The notes under the pieces were generated by a model, which did no database searches, was not told the DNA's origin, and was given only the letters and a program-made list of their open reading frames with translations. Shown one piece after another: positions 8,782 through 17,519 of a stretch of 64,000 nt of DNA. How positions within the stretch are numbered: position 1 is the first letter of the stretch; every line of letters begins with the position of its first letter. This DNA is from a virus, in IMG/VR virus record IMGVR_UViG_3300042540_001399, positions 186,001 through 250,000 of that record; one strand, written 5' to 3'. The position numbers and the translations under genes were made by a program.

Positions 8782-9237
8782 ATGTTAACAAAAAAACAAA
8801 TTCAAGGATTCAAAATTCTCAATAATATTGTATGTACTGAATTTCCATACATAAAAAAAGTTGAGCCAGTACTTTCAGAAATTGATAGATATCAATTTTC
8901 TTTAAATGTTTTAGTGCATGTTGATGTTTTTGAAGTCAAAGATACTTTGAATTTAGAATTTAGATCGGACTTATCAGATAAAAAAAAGGAAAATCTTGTA
9001 GAATATATTTTAAGTATGAATGATTGGGGATATAATTATTTATTTACTATTTTTGATAAAAAGTTTGAAGAAAAAACCAATCGAAACTTCAATATCAAAA
9101 TTGAAACCTTTATGAATAGAGTGTACCATCAATTACCAAAAGATATGGTAGTTTTGGAAGACTATGAGTCTCTATTAAAAATTAAAGAACCTAAAGATCT
9201 TGAAATTAAAACTCTTATTTTTGTAGTCAAAAAATAA
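8782..9237 (+). CDS. hypothetical protein
   Basis: 151 aa starting MLTKKQIQGFKILNNIV, alpha/beta composition with a Lys-rich C-terminus. No leader with an xE site and no recognised motif. It has a late-type promoter motif immediately upstream and stands alone before the M23 peptidase gene. Confidence 0.75.
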   Translation: MLTKKQIQGFKILNNIVCTEFPYIKKVEPVLSEIDRYQFSLNVLVHVDVFEVKDTLNLEFRSDLSDKKKENLVEYILSMNDWGYNYLFTIFDKKFEEKTNRNFNIKIETFMNRVYHQLPKDMVVLEDYESLLKIKEPKDLEIKTLIFVVKK

Positions 9238-9253
9238 TTTTATTCTTTTTTTG

Positions 9254-9262
9254 ATATTTATA
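9254..9262 (+). promoter_or_regulatory. candidate phage late promoter motif ATATTTATA
   Basis: Exact nonamer, 15 nt before the ATG at 9278. It supports the internal start of the M23 peptidase gene. Confidence 0.5.
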
Positions 9263-9277
9263 AAGAAACATTTTTAT

Positions 9278-10015
9278 ATGAAAAGAATTATTATTTCTGA
9301 AGAAGAAAGAAATCATATTTTAAAATCCCATGGTTTGAACGAATCATTGCCAGAACTTGATGTTTTTCCAATTCAGGGTGGTAAGTATAATATTGGATAC
9401 GACCCAAAATGGGACGACTTCAACAACCCTATGGGTACCGCAAACAGTGACTACTCAAGACAAGCAACCCATGCTGGCGCTGGTGGACATTTACATGGTC
9501 ATATAGGGGTAGATATTTTTGGACCCAAAGGTACACCTATTTTAGCGCCTGTTGATGGTAAAGTTAAATATGGTGGTAACGGTTTAACTGTGATAATAGA
9601 AGATCCCGAAACAGGATATTCACATTGGTTAGGTCACTTGGATACACGTACAGTAAATGAAGGTGATTTTGTATTTGCAGGTCAACAAGTGGGTACTTTA
9701 GGTAATACAGGAAACGCACAGGGAACAGCACCTCACCTACATTACAATATTTACAGTACTAACGCAGGATTTTATTCAGGCGAAGATCCTTTAAACATAT
9801 TAAAAGGGGCGATCAATAAGACACCCAAAAAACCACAAGAAGTAGAGTATGAAGATTTAGGTACGAAATTTAAAAGCGCCTTCAAAAAAATATTTGGATC
9901 CGAAGAAAAAGATGAAAAAGGAAACGTCAAAGCTGAAGATGAACATGATCTTTGGGATAAAATGAAAATTGCTGGAAGTGTTTTCTTTGATAAAATTAAA
10001 AATATCTTTGATTAG
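9278..10015 (+). CDS. M23 (LytM-type) zinc endopeptidase with leader
   Basis: 245 aa. Leader MKRIIISEEERNHILKSHGL then NES, followed by a complete M23 domain: HIGVD (HxxxD zinc ligands) at about residue 80, APVDGKV, and HLHYNI (HxH) near residue 155. M23 enzymes cut peptide cross-links in peptidoglycan. In a phage this may help DNA entry or release; the leader suggests packaging in the particle rather than use as the free endolysin. The C-terminal 60 residues are charged. It starts an operon with the next four leader or hydrolase genes. Confidence 0.88.
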   Translation: MKRIIISEEERNHILKSHGLNESLPELDVFPIQGGKYNIGYDPKWDDFNNPMGTANSDYSRQATHAGAGGHLHGHIGVDIFGPKGTPILAPVDGKVKYGGNGLTVIIEDPETGYSHWLGHLDTRTVNEGDFVFAGQQVGTLGNTGNAQGTAPHLHYNIYSTNAGFYSGEDPLNILKGAINKTPKKPQEVEYEDLGTKFKSAFKKIFGSEEKDEKGNVKAEDEHDLWDKMKIAGSVFFDKIKNIFD

Positions 10016-10016
10016 T

Positions 10017-10304
10017 ATGGGACATATTAGAATTTCTGAAAGAGAACTTATAAATACAATCAAAAAAATTATAAATGAAAATAGTGATTTTGTTACAGGT
10101 ATTTCTGCATCAGAAAGAGCTGAATTAGTTGACGATGTTATAAACAGAATAAATGAATTTGGGGACGAGTATATTATTGCGTTGAATAAATTGAATTATG
10201 AATTTCAACCAAAAAGAATTAAAAGAATGGAAAGACCTAGATCTATGGACGATGTAGAACTACCTAAAGGAATAAAAATTAGTAAAAGTATTTTTCCACG
10301 GTGA
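10017..10304 (+). CDS. small protein with IRISERELINTIKKIINE leader
   Basis: 95 aa from the ATG at 10017, one base after the M23 gene; an upstream start at 9969 would overlap that gene. The leader (MGHIRISERELINTIKKIIN then EN) aligns with the ESDLTRIVRRVISE class: short strand, SE, helix, hydrophobic-x-E. The rest is short and charged. Overlaps the next gene by 4 nt. Confidence 0.75.
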   Translation: MGHIRISERELINTIKKIINENSDFVTGISASERAELVDDVINRINEFGDEYIIALNKLNYEFQPKRIKRMERPRSMDDVELPKGIKISKSIFPR

Positions 10305-10984
10305 AAAAAGAACAATTCAACATATTAGAAATTGAAAAAAGAAGGATTCTTGAAATGCATAATTTCAAAGGGAGTTACATTTCTGAAGAAAAAAAACCTA
10401 CTTTTTTGGTTTTGGAACAAGAAGAAGAAAATCCTGTTACAACTAACACAACAAGTATACCACCCGAAGTAAATCTCAACTCAAACAATGAAGATTTACC
10501 TACTATGGAGCCACTTAAACCTGAAAAAATAGATGTCACTCTACCATCACCGGAAATTGTGGAAATTGGTAAACAGTATTTAGGTAAACCATATGTCTAT
10601 GGTGCCCAAGGACCAAATAAATTTGATTGTAGTGGTTATGTAAGATATTTACTATCCAAAACGGGTTTATTGACAGATATAAACGACACATCTAAACTTC
10701 CTAGAACTGCTTCAGGAATGTATTCATCACCATCATTAACCAAAGTTAGTATGGAGGAAATAAAACCCGGTGACTTAGTTTTTTTTAAATCAGGATCAAA
10801 AATTAGTCACGTAGGTTTGATTTCCAAAGTCGATCAGGATGAAAAAAATGAAAAAATATTTCATATGTTACACGCGTCTTCATCATCGGGAACCCAAGAT
10901 ACAGAACAAACTCAATATACAAAAAAAGGTGTAAATAAAACCCCATATTGGGCACCAAAGATCGCCGGTTTCGGAAGAGTTTAA
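10301..10984 (+). CDS. NlpC/P60-family cysteine peptidase with leader
   Basis: 227 aa, GTG start overlapping the upstream stop. The leader (residues 1-30, ...KRRILEMHNF...ISEE) and a Pro/Thr/Asn linker precede an NlpC/P60 domain from about residue 85: GKPYVYGAQGPNKFDCSGY (catalytic Cys), GDLVFF, SHVGLI (His) and LHAS. The family hydrolyses stem-peptide bonds in cell walls. Together with the M23 gene it makes a two-enzyme wall-degrading set sharing the same leader type. Confidence 0.88.
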   Translation: MKKEQFNILEIEKRRILEMHNFKGSYISEEKKPTFLVLEQEEENPVTTNTTSIPPEVNLNSNNEDLPTMEPLKPEKIDVTLPSPEIVEIGKQYLGKPYVYGAQGPNKFDCSGYVRYLLSKTGLLTDINDTSKLPRTASGMYSSPSLTKVSMEEIKPGDLVFFKSGSKISHVGLISKVDQDEKNEKIFHMLHASSSSGTQDTEQTQYTKKGVNKTPYWAPKIAGFGRV

Positions 10985-10987
10985 ACT

Positions 10988-11302
10988 ATGAAAAAATTGT
11001 TTATAAATAGAATTTTAAAAGAGTATGTAATGACCGAGTCATTAATTTACGATGATAATTCGTTTATTGATGAAATTGATCAGATAAAAAGACTTTCTGA
11101 ACAAGATCCTGAATTTGAAAACAAACTTGATAAAATTTGGAACACTTTAGAAATTAAAGTTAAAAAAAGTGGTGGTGATATGTCAAACATTAAAACAAGC
11201 GTGAATACTTTGTTAAAAATGTTCGTTGAAAAACTAAAAGATAAAAGTAAAAATCCAGCTGTTTGGATAAGGAGATATAATGTTTGTAAATTATGGAAAT
11301 GA
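10988..11302 (+). CDS. small leader-bearing hypothetical protein
   Basis: 104 aa, beginning MKKLFINRILKEYVMTESL; the two E sites (LKE, TE) resemble the leader class. The body is helical and Lys-rich. It starts 3 nt after the NlpC/P60 gene and overlaps the next gene by 10 nt. Unrecognised. Confidence 0.7.
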   Translation: MKKLFINRILKEYVMTESLIYDDNSFIDEIDQIKRLSEQDPEFENKLDKIWNTLEIKVKKSGGDMSNIKTSVNTLLKMFVEKLKDKSKNPAVWIRRYNVCKLWK

Positions 11303-11814
11303 CCAAAAATGTAAATGTTGATAATATTTATTCTGACAGTTTGGAAAGAATCAAATTGTTGTATTCTGAATTCAAGAACTCTAAGGCAATAGTGTATGAA
11401 TATTATCGTAGATTACACTTAGACATAACAAATAGTACTTTTGGTAAAGTTAGAAAAGAACTTATAGAAATTATAGATAACGCCAAATCAGGAATTGTTG
11501 ATTTAAAAACTGAAATAGTTAAGTACTTTAAAAAAAATAAAAGTTTAGTAACTAAATATTCTTTTGAAAGTGCATTTTCATTCGTAAAAAAAATTGATTA
11601 TATAAAAAACCAAAATGCTAAAACCTTGTTACCATCAATAAACAAGGTTATAGTTAGATTAACTAATTTAGAATTTGCAGATAAAAACAAATTTAAAAAA
11701 CTGATAAATAAATTTTATTTTATTTTGAATAACTATATCAAAATATTAGTACCATCAGATAAAAGTGATTTTTTGATGGGATGGGTACTTGGAAAAGTTA
11801 ATCCCCAAAATTAA
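11293..11814 (+). CDS. hypothetical helical basic protein
   Basis: 173 aa, all-helical with many Lys and Asn, no recognised motif and no leader. Last gene of the M23/NlpC operon, ending just before a bidirectional terminator. Confidence 0.7.
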   Translation: MEMTKNVNVDNIYSDSLERIKLLYSEFKNSKAIVYEYYRRLHLDITNSTFGKVRKELIEIIDNAKSGIVDLKTEIVKYFKKNKSLVTKYSFESAFSFVKKIDYIKNQNAKTLLPSINKVIVRLTNLEFADKNKFKKLINKFYFILNNYIKILVPSDKSDFLMGWVLGKVNPQN

Positions 11815-11828
11815 TTGGGGATTTTTTT
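11801..11828. terminator. bidirectional terminator
   Basis: AATCCCCAA pairs with TTGGGGATT and is followed by a T run on the plus strand and A/T on the other, between convergent genes. Confidence 0.8.
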
Positions 11829-12252
11829 AATTAACTTCCAAAACTTCAAGATCAAAGATTAATTTTTTACCCGCTAATGGGTGATTACCATCCAATTTAA
11901 CATTTTCATCACCAACCTCAATAACTCTAAAATTTATTGGACCCATTGGTGTATTTGCTTGTAACATGTGACCAACAACAACACCTTCAGGGACTTTGTC
12001 TTTAGGAACTTCTTGAATCATATTTTCGTTGTATTGACCATAAGCCATATCGGACTCAATTTCAATTGTTTTCTTGTGACCAACTTCCATGTCGATCAAA
12101 CCGTCTTCGAACCCTTTTATAAGTTGTCCTTGACCTAAAGTGACCGTCAATGGATCTCTTCCTTCATTTAAAGAAGAATCGAATACGGTACCGTCTTCTA
12201 ATTTACCCGTGTAGTTTACAGTCACGGTGCTGTTGTTTGTAATTTTTACCAT
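11827..12252 (-). CDS. FKBP-type (SlyD-like) peptidyl-prolyl isomerase
   Basis: 141 aa. FKBP fold signatures: VTVNYTGKLEDGTVFDSS, GQGQLIKGFEDGLIDMEVG, and a SlyD-type IF insert with AYGQYNENMIQEVP, ending in the beta strand of the FKBP core (HPLAGKKLIFDLEVLEV). The His/Cys-rich metal tail of SlyD is absent. The family catalyses proline isomerisation and has chaperone activity. It lies on the minus strand downstream of a small membrane protein. Possible role: folding of phage or host proteins. Confidence 0.92.
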   Translation of the reverse strand: MVKITNNSTVTVNYTGKLEDGTVFDSSLNEGRDPLTVTLGQGQLIKGFEDGLIDMEVGHKKTIEIESDMAYGQYNENMIQEVPKDKVPEGVVVGHMLQANTPMGPINFRVIEVGDENVKLDGNHPLAGKKLIFDLEVLEVN

Positions 12253-12297
12253 AATTTTTTTCTTTTAAAAATAATTAAATGAAATCGAAATGTAAAA

Positions 12298-12468
12298 TCA
12301 AAAAAACAGCAACAATATAAAAAACACGATATTTACTAAAATTCTTATTATATATAACCAAAGAAATAACCCCATAAACTTGAATATGATGTCTTCTTTT
12401 TTAAATTTTAATAGGTCAAATAAAAAATTTTTTATTGACGGCCAATATGACTTGATTAAGTTTAACAT
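12298..12468 (-). CDS. 56-residue membrane protein
   Basis: Minus-strand frame MLNLIKSYWPSIKNFLFD... with an amphipathic N-terminal half and a hydrophobic C-terminal half (LVNIVFFILLLFF) ending at the stop. It sits 45 nt upstream of the FKBP gene on the same strand, so the pair may form an operon. Unrecognised. Confidence 0.55.
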   Translation of the reverse strand: MLNLIKSYWPSIKNFLFDLLKFKKEDIIFKFMGLFLWLYIIRILVNIVFFILLLFF

Positions 12469-12503
12469 AACCAAATTATATTATTTTTTTTTTATTAATC
12501 AAT

Positions 12504-12512
12504 ATATTTATA
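12504..12512 (+). promoter_or_regulatory. candidate phage late promoter motif ATATTTATA
   Basis: Exact nonamer, 6 nt before the ATG at 12519. Confidence 0.5.
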
Positions 12513-12518
12513 AGTAAT

Positions 12519-13154
12519 ATGAAAAAAGTTATCTCAGAAGAATTGAATTATATCAAATATTTGTTTGATTATAAAAAAGGTGTTGTTATTTCAGAACAAT
12601 CGGTAGTCACTGATACTACAACTTTAGACCCAAGTAATAAAACTAAATCAACGATAAATCAAACAAAATCTGCTAATTTACCTGTGGTTGACGAGCCAGA
12701 ACCAAGTCCTTCAAAACCAACAATTTCAACAACACAAACAGTTTCAACTACTAATGTTAATACTGTTGAACTTGAATCACAAAAAAAACAATTAGAAACG
12801 CAACTAAGTAGTATCCAATCAAGTTTGGACGTACTTAATAGAAAAAATGAAACTGAAGAAAGACAAAGAATAGAATCTTCAATTATTAAAAAAATAGAAG
12901 ACTTAGACACTTATCTTAGATCAAACTGTGGAAAGAAAATGACAAAACTCTGTAAAGAATACTTGAAAGAAAAAAATTCATATAACCAACAAATGGCAAC
13001 CCTTAGAAATCTTACAACAAAAGAAGGTCCAGGTATGGAAAAAAATGAAAAGGATGCCGCGGACAAAACACAAAAATGGATTACAGTAGTTAACAATATC
13101 ATTGGGTTATTTACAAGTGCAATCGCAGCAACAAAATTGACTAAAACACAGTAA
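12519..13154 (+). CDS. leader-bearing coiled-coil protein
   Basis: 211 aa. Leader MKKVISEELNYIKYLFDYKK then GVVISEQ; a Thr/Ser/Pro-rich linker (residues about 30-80); a long coiled coil (about 85-165) and a C-terminal hydrophobic helix (WITVVNNIIGLFTSAIAA). The domain order suggests a fibre-like or membrane-contacting structural protein. No enzyme motif. Confidence 0.75.
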   Translation: MKKVISEELNYIKYLFDYKKGVVISEQSVVTDTTTLDPSNKTKSTINQTKSANLPVVDEPEPSPSKPTISTTQTVSTTNVNTVELESQKKQLETQLSSIQSSLDVLNRKNETEERQRIESSIIKKIEDLDTYLRSNCGKKMTKLCKEYLKEKNSYNQQMATLRNLTTKEGPGMEKNEKDAADKTQKWITVVNNIIGLFTSAIAATKLTKTQ

Positions 13155-13157
13155 ATT

Positions 13158-13370
13158 ATGAAATTTCTTAAGTTTCTAATAATTGAGCTTATGAATAAGT
13201 ATGGTTCGTTTATGTGGTTTGGAACTCATTTATCTATGACTCAAACAGATTGGCACTATCTACTTGAAACTTTTTTATGTCTTTTAGTTAACCTTTTAGT
13301 TATTTTTTCCTTATATTTGCAATACAAAGAAAAGGAAGATGAAAAATTACAAAAAACTAATAATACCTAA
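13158..13370 (+). CDS. small membrane protein
   Basis: 70 aa with an N-terminal amphipathic helix and one long hydrophobic helix (LLETFLCLLVNLLVIFSLYL) before a charged tail. It overlaps the next gene by 32 nt and its 3' end contains a TATATTTG box that could help transcribe that gene. Unrecognised. Confidence 0.6.
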   Translation: MKFLKFLIIELMNKYGSFMWFGTHLSMTQTDWHYLLETFLCLLVNLLVIFSLYLQYKEKEDEKLQKTNNT

Positions 13371-13929
13371 AGATTCTGCATGGAATAGGAAAGGAATCTT
13401 ACCATTATTATGGCGAAACACACATTGGAGATTAAGATACTTTCTTGGAGGTATTAAAAACATTTTCAGATGGATGCCAACTTTATATAAAGATAAAGAT
13501 TGGGATGATTGGTACATATTCACAATTCTTCAGAAAAAAATAGAATTTCAGCGTAAGGAAATAATCTACGCTAATCGCCATATGGAGGTTGATCGTGATA
13601 ATCGTGATATGACTATAGTTTTAAATTTAATAGAAAGAGTTAAAGAAGAATATTATGGTACTGAATATCTTGACTATTCAGAAACTAAATTCAGGTTTGA
13701 ACCTATTGAGGGGGATGATGATCATTATTCATTAGAACAAGATTTAATTTCAGAAAATTACGATGAGTATCTAAGAAAGTACCCGTCAAGTGTTCGTAAA
13801 GTATCAAAAGAAAAACCTGATTTAAATAAAAGAGATTTATGTTTTTGGGTTGCAAAACATAACGAAGAAAAGGCACATAATTTATTGTTCAGAATTTTAA
13901 AAGAAAGAATGAGATGGTGGTGGGATTAA
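13339..13929 (+). CDS. conserved-looking hypothetical protein rich in Trp/Arg
   Basis: 196 aa: basic N-terminus with several Trp (WRNTHWRLRYFLGGIKN), a central acidic segment and a C-terminal WWWD tail. I have the impression of similar phage proteins but cannot name a function. It overlaps the genes on both sides (32 nt and 16 nt). Confidence 0.7.
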   Translation: MKNYKKLIIPKDSAWNRKGILPLLWRNTHWRLRYFLGGIKNIFRWMPTLYKDKDWDDWYIFTILQKKIEFQRKEIIYANRHMEVDRDNRDMTIVLNLIERVKEEYYGTEYLDYSETKFRFEPIEGDDDHYSLEQDLISENYDEYLRKYPSSVRKVSKEKPDLNKRDLCFWVAKHNEEKAHNLLFRILKERMRWWWD

Positions 13930-14108
13930 AAGTCTATAAAGTAAAAGATAAAGAAACGTATAATCACTTACATACTGTTCTTTCTGGTTGGTGTTTTTTT
14001 AGAAATGAAAATCAAAATTATTATATCAAAGCTCCCGTTAACAAAACAATTCTTAATTTGATTGAAATGGGGCTTATTCAGGAAGAAGATCAAAAGAAGA
14101 TTGAATAA
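13914..14108 (+). CDS. small hypothetical protein
   Basis: 64 aa, starting inside the end of the previous gene in another frame. Its YKVKDKETYNHLHTVLSGW pattern looks like a small alpha/beta domain. The 3' end overlaps the convergent gene at 14074 by 35 nt. Confidence 0.6.
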   Translation: MVVGLKVYKVKDKETYNHLHTVLSGWCFFRNENQNYYIKAPVNKTILNLIEMGLIQEEDQKKIE

Positions 14109-14391
14109 TAATTTCTTTTCTTGAACCAACAACACTCCAAGCCATTTTTATCAATGAATTCAATGAAGTGGGGTACAAAATTTCAAAATCATCAAGACTA
14201 GATACAAACAAAGTAACGTTCAATAAATAGGAGTCTTTACTTCTAATGTAACTTATATTGTTTATTGATATTTTACTATTTTTTCCAAACATTTCAGATA
14301 AGTCTTTTTTTAGTTGGGTGTCTAAAAACATTTGTAAAATTTCCTTTCTGTTCATACGATAAAAAATAGTTATTGTATACTCATTTGACAA
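14074..14391 (-). CDS. hypothetical minus-strand protein
   Basis: 105 aa, alpha/beta composition with a central strand-rich part (ISINNISYIRSKDSYLLNV). No motif recognised. Its upstream end faces the T9SS-type gene divergently. Confidence 0.6.
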   Translation of the reverse strand: MSNEYTITIFYRMNRKEILQMFLDTQLKKDLSEMFGKNSKISINNISYIRSKDSYLLNVTLFVSSLDDFEILYPTSLNSLIKMAWSVVGSRKEIIIQSSFDLLPE

Positions 14392-14435
14392 GTCAAAGTA
14401 TAGACATAACCAATAATTATTACTATTTATTTTAT

Positions 14436-16892
14436 ATGAAAAAAATATTTTTAATTTTTATACTTTTAGTTAACTTTGTGTATTCACAATATTGTCCTTA
14501 TATTGGACCGGATTTAACCTTACCTTGTGGTGTCAACTCAACAACTTTGACCGCTGATCTATCACAATGTGGTCAAGGAGCACTTCCTCAAGGAACCTCT
14601 AATTATGGAGTTACTAACATACCTTATGTTGCTCAAGTAAATAACGGAACATTGGTTCAACTTGGGGACGATTCACAATCTGGTGTATTTAATATTGGTT
14701 TTACTTTTTGTTATTACGGATCAACTTACACACAGTTTCGTATAGGATCTAACGGATGGGTTTCGTTAGGTGCAGGTGCTCAACCAACAACGTTCACATC
14801 TGCGGCAATTCCAAATGCAGGATTTAACATACCTAAAAATTGTATTATGGGCCCATGGCAAGATTGGAACCCTGGAATTGGAGGTCAAATTAGATATCAA
14901 GTACAAGGAACAGCTCCGTGTCGTAAATTAGTAGTTAGTTGGATAGGTGTTCCTATGTTTTCTTGTACAAACCTTCAGGGCACTTTTCATATTATACTTT
15001 ATGAATCCACAAATGTTATAGAAAATCATATTGCAAATAAACCAAACTGTCTTCAATGGGCTGGAGGAACTGCAGTACAGGGTATACATAACCTTTTAGG
15101 AAACGCTGCCGTAACAGTTGTAGGACGAAACTCAACTCAATGGACTACTGTTAACAATGCTTATCGTTGGACACCAAACGGTGGAGTGATCCAACCAACT
15201 TGGACATGGTATCAGGTAGGAAATCCAAACCCAATTGGTACAGGATTGAGTATCACTGTCAATCCCCCCATCGGAGGAGCCTATTATACCTGTCAACCAG
15301 TATTCCCTTCTTGTAACGCAGGATGGGCAACATGTAATATTGGTGGTGGTAATTTAGGTCCCGACACCATTTTAGTAACACCAACACCAAATTTACCACC
15401 ACCCACAGTTACTCCAACAGATCCTTTATGTAATAATGGTTGTAATGGATCAATAGTTGTGACTCCTGTTGGTGGATTAGCCCCTTATGTTATTAATTGG
15501 GCTAATGGATCAAACACTCTAACTTTAAATAACTTGTGTTCAGGGACATATAATTTTTCTTTAACCGATGCAAATGGGTGTGTGTACAATGGAACTTCCA
15601 CTTTATTGAACCCACCACCATTACAATTACCAATAGTAACGTCAACTAACCCAACTTGTTTTGGTTATTGTGACGGATCATCAATTGTCAATCCTATAGA
15701 TGGACTTGCACCATACACATACCTTTGGAATGATGGTCAAACCACTCAAACGGCAACTAATTTATGTTCGGGAAACTATTCTGTAACTGTTACAGACGCA
15801 AATAACTGTCCTGCAACTCAAACTACAACGTTAGTTGATCCTCCACTTGTAACAATCAACCCGATTACAGGATCAGACACAGTTTGTTTTAACTCTACAG
15901 GTAATTTATACAATGTTTCAAGTGTTTTTCCTAACCTAAACTACGTATGGACTAATACGATAGGAAATATCTCGTCAGGACAAGGTACAAATCAAATAAA
16001 CTTGGACGTAACTGGCGTGAATAATGGTCTTTACACTAATACTTTATCGGTTATTGGTGTAAATCAGGTAGGTTGTCAGTCACAACCTCAAACTTTTTCT
16101 ATAGTTGTGTTAAATATTTTTCCTGTGATCACACCAGTTGGACCTTTTTGCGAATACGACAACTGTATCAACCTAATTGCGACTCCTCCTAACGGTAGTT
16201 TTAGTGGATCTAACGTAATTGGTGATCAATATTGTCCAAGTAATGGTTATATTGGTCTTGATGAGGTTACGTATACTTATATTCAGTCAGGATGTTTGTT
16301 TGATACCTCAATATTTGTTCAAACTTACTCAAGACCATCAATAATTCCTGTCACAAATGGTATTGTAGGTGAAAATACTGAGTATCATCAGATATGTGAA
16401 GGAGATACGGTACAAGATTCCTTCACGTTGAACACACCGAGTGGTGGTTTTAACGAATGGTATGTGTTTGGTGACACAACACAGACACAAAACCTGTCAA
16501 TTACATGGAATATTGATGGAATCTACACATTTCAAGGGGTAAGATGGGACAATGGATGTGTTTCTAACCCCCAAACGTTCACTGTAACGTTAGAATTGTG
16601 TCCAAATGACATATTTTACATACCAAACGCCTTTACACCCGATGGAGACGAAAAAAACAACGTATTTAAACCCATAATTACATCAGGAGTTGACATTTTT
16701 AACTACAGTTTTGTTATATTCAACCGTTGGGGACAGATAATATGGGAATCAATGAACACAAATACAGGTTGGGACGGTACATATGACAACAAACCATGTC
16801 AAGATGGAGTTTATACGTGGAAATTGAAGTATAAAAATCCTAAAAATGATGAAATTCGTGAGTTTTATGGAAATTTCTCATTAATTAAGTAA
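14436..16892 (+). CDS. secreted surface protein with SprB-like repeats and T9SS type B sorting domain
   Basis: 818 aa from the ATG at 14436 (signal peptide MKKIFLIFILLVNFVYSQ). The mature protein has an N-terminal beta-sandwich with Cys pairs (residues about 19-280), two SprB-like repeats (about 320-392 and 395-470; each has DPLCNNGCNGSI or NPTCFGYCDGSS, then GLAPY, W, LCSG.Y, DANGC), further Ig-like segments, and a C-terminal domain from about 722: PNAFTPDGDEKNNVFKP, FNRWGQIIWES, GWDGTYDNKPCQDGVYTWKL. The last domain closely matches the gliding-motility-associated type B sorting domain that sends proteins through the type IX secretion system to the cell surface. T9SS is known only in Bacteroidota. 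A phage carrying an intact cargo may alter the host surface. A TATTTAT element precedes the start. Confidence 0.92.
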   Translation: MKKIFLIFILLVNFVYSQYCPYIGPDLTLPCGVNSTTLTADLSQCGQGALPQGTSNYGVTNIPYVAQVNNGTLVQLGDDSQSGVFNIGFTFCYYGSTYTQFRIGSNGWVSLGAGAQPTTFTSAAIPNAGFNIPKNCIMGPWQDWNPGIGGQIRYQVQGTAPCRKLVVSWIGVPMFSCTNLQGTFHIILYESTNVIENHIANKPNCLQWAGGTAVQGIHNLLGNAAVTVVGRNSTQWTTVNNAYRWTPNGGVIQPTWTWYQVGNPNPIGTGLSITVNPPIGGAYYTCQPVFPSCNAGWATCNIGGGNLGPDTILVTPTPNLPPPTVTPTDPLCNNGCNGSIVVTPVGGLAPYVINWANGSNTLTLNNLCSGTYNFSLTDANGCVYNGTSTLLNPPPLQLPIVTSTNPTCFGYCDGSSIVNPIDGLAPYTYLWNDGQTTQTATNLCSGNYSVTVTDANNCPATQTTTLVDPPLVTINPITGSDTVCFNSTGNLYNVSSVFPNLNYVWTNTIGNISSGQGTNQINLDVTGVNNGLYTNTLSVIGVNQVGCQSQPQTFSIVVLNIFPVITPVGPFCEYDNCINLIATPPNGSFSGSNVIGDQYCPSNGYIGLDEVTYTYIQSGCLFDTSIFVQTYSRPSIIPVTNGIVGENTEYHQICEGDTVQDSFTLNTPSGGFNEWYVFGDTTQTQNLSITWNIDGIYTFQGVRWDNGCVSNPQTFTVTLELCPNDIFYIPNAFTPDGDEKNNVFKPIITSGVDIFNYSFVIFNRWGQIIWESMNTNTGWDGTYDNKPCQDGVYTWKLKYKNPKNDEIREFYGNFSLIK

Positions 16893-16948
16893 ATAAATTG
16901 ACTTTTTTAAAAAAAAATAGTATTAATTAGTATAAAATTATAAAAATT

Positions 16949-17179
16949 ATGTTATTAAACGCACTTTTAATCATTTTTACACTAGTTTTGATCGTAATTG
17001 CGGTCGGAATGGTCATTTGGTGGAAAAAATTTGGTAAATCTTTCTTTGAAATGTCAAAAAATCTTTCAAAAATGAACCAAAACATGTTAAAAAACCAAAA
17101 AATAGGTAATTTGGGGGATTTTACCAAAGATTTTGATGAACAAATGAAGATAATTCAACAATTTATGAAGAAAAAATAA
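16949..17179 (+). CDS. small membrane-anchored protein
   Basis: 76 aa with one N-terminal membrane helix (LLIIFTLVLIVIAVGMVIWW) followed by a Lys/Met/Asn-rich cytoplasmic amphipathic region. Resembles small membrane anchors; function unknown. Ends just before a shared terminator. Confidence 0.65.
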   Translation: MLLNALLIIFTLVLIVIAVGMVIWWKKFGKSFFEMSKNLSKMNQNMLKNQKIGNLGDFTKDFDEQMKIIQQFMKKK

Positions 17180-17204
17180 CAAATTACTATCAAAAATGCG
17201 ACAA

Positions 17205-17231
17205 AAAAGGGTATTATTTACCCTTTTTTTG
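17205..17231. terminator. bidirectional terminator
   Basis: AAAAAGGGTA pairs with TACCCTTTTT and continues into a T run on the plus strand. It overlaps the 3' end of the convergent 50-residue gene. Confidence 0.75.
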
Positions 17232-17366
17232 TTTAATTTCGACTTCATATGGACCTGTAGTTGTCTTATGGTTATCGTATTTCCATATTACAATACAATC
17301 TTCATGATCAACAATTCTTTCATATTTCTTTCGTTCTGGTAGTTTTTTTTCTTTTTTACTTGACAT
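17214..17366 (-). CDS. 50-residue basic protein with host-type promoter
   Basis: Minus-strand frame MSSKKEKKLPERKKYERIVD... ending EVEIKQKKGK. The product is Lys-rich with a WKYDNHKTTTGPY core. It is supported by a perfect Bacteroidota promoter 7 nt before the ATG. Unrecognised; likely an early accessory protein. Confidence 0.65.
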   Translation of the reverse strand: MSSKKEKKLPERKKYERIVDHEDCIVIWKYDNHKTTTGPYEVEIKQKKGK

Positions 17367-17372
17367 ATTTTA

Positions 17373-17404
17373 CAAATATAGTCTTTTTATCAGTAATTTA
17401 CAAA
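17373..17404 (-). promoter_or_regulatory. Bacteroidota host-type promoter
   Basis: Read on the minus strand: TTTG, 20 nt, TATATTTG, then a short leader to the ATG at 17366. It matches the -33 TTTG / -7 TAnnTTTG consensus of the Bacteroidota primary sigma factor. Confidence 0.75.
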
Positions 17405-17466
17405 TTTTTTTATCTAACTATCAAAAATAATTACACAAATTACTAAAAAGTTATTTTGATATTAAA

Positions 17467-17493
17467 TAAAAACCCCACTTTTCAAGGTGGGGC
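17467..17493 (-). terminator. rho-independent terminator
   Basis: On the minus strand CCCCAC pairs with GTGGGG and is followed by TTTTTATT, downstream of the gene at 17520. Confidence 0.8.
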
Positions 17494-17519
17494 TAGTAAA
17501 AAATTTAAAAAAATGAAAA

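Noticed and set aside
17261-17446. Plus-strand 61-residue frame
   Set aside because: It is antisense to the 50-residue gene at 17214-17366, which has a perfect promoter, and the plus frame has none.
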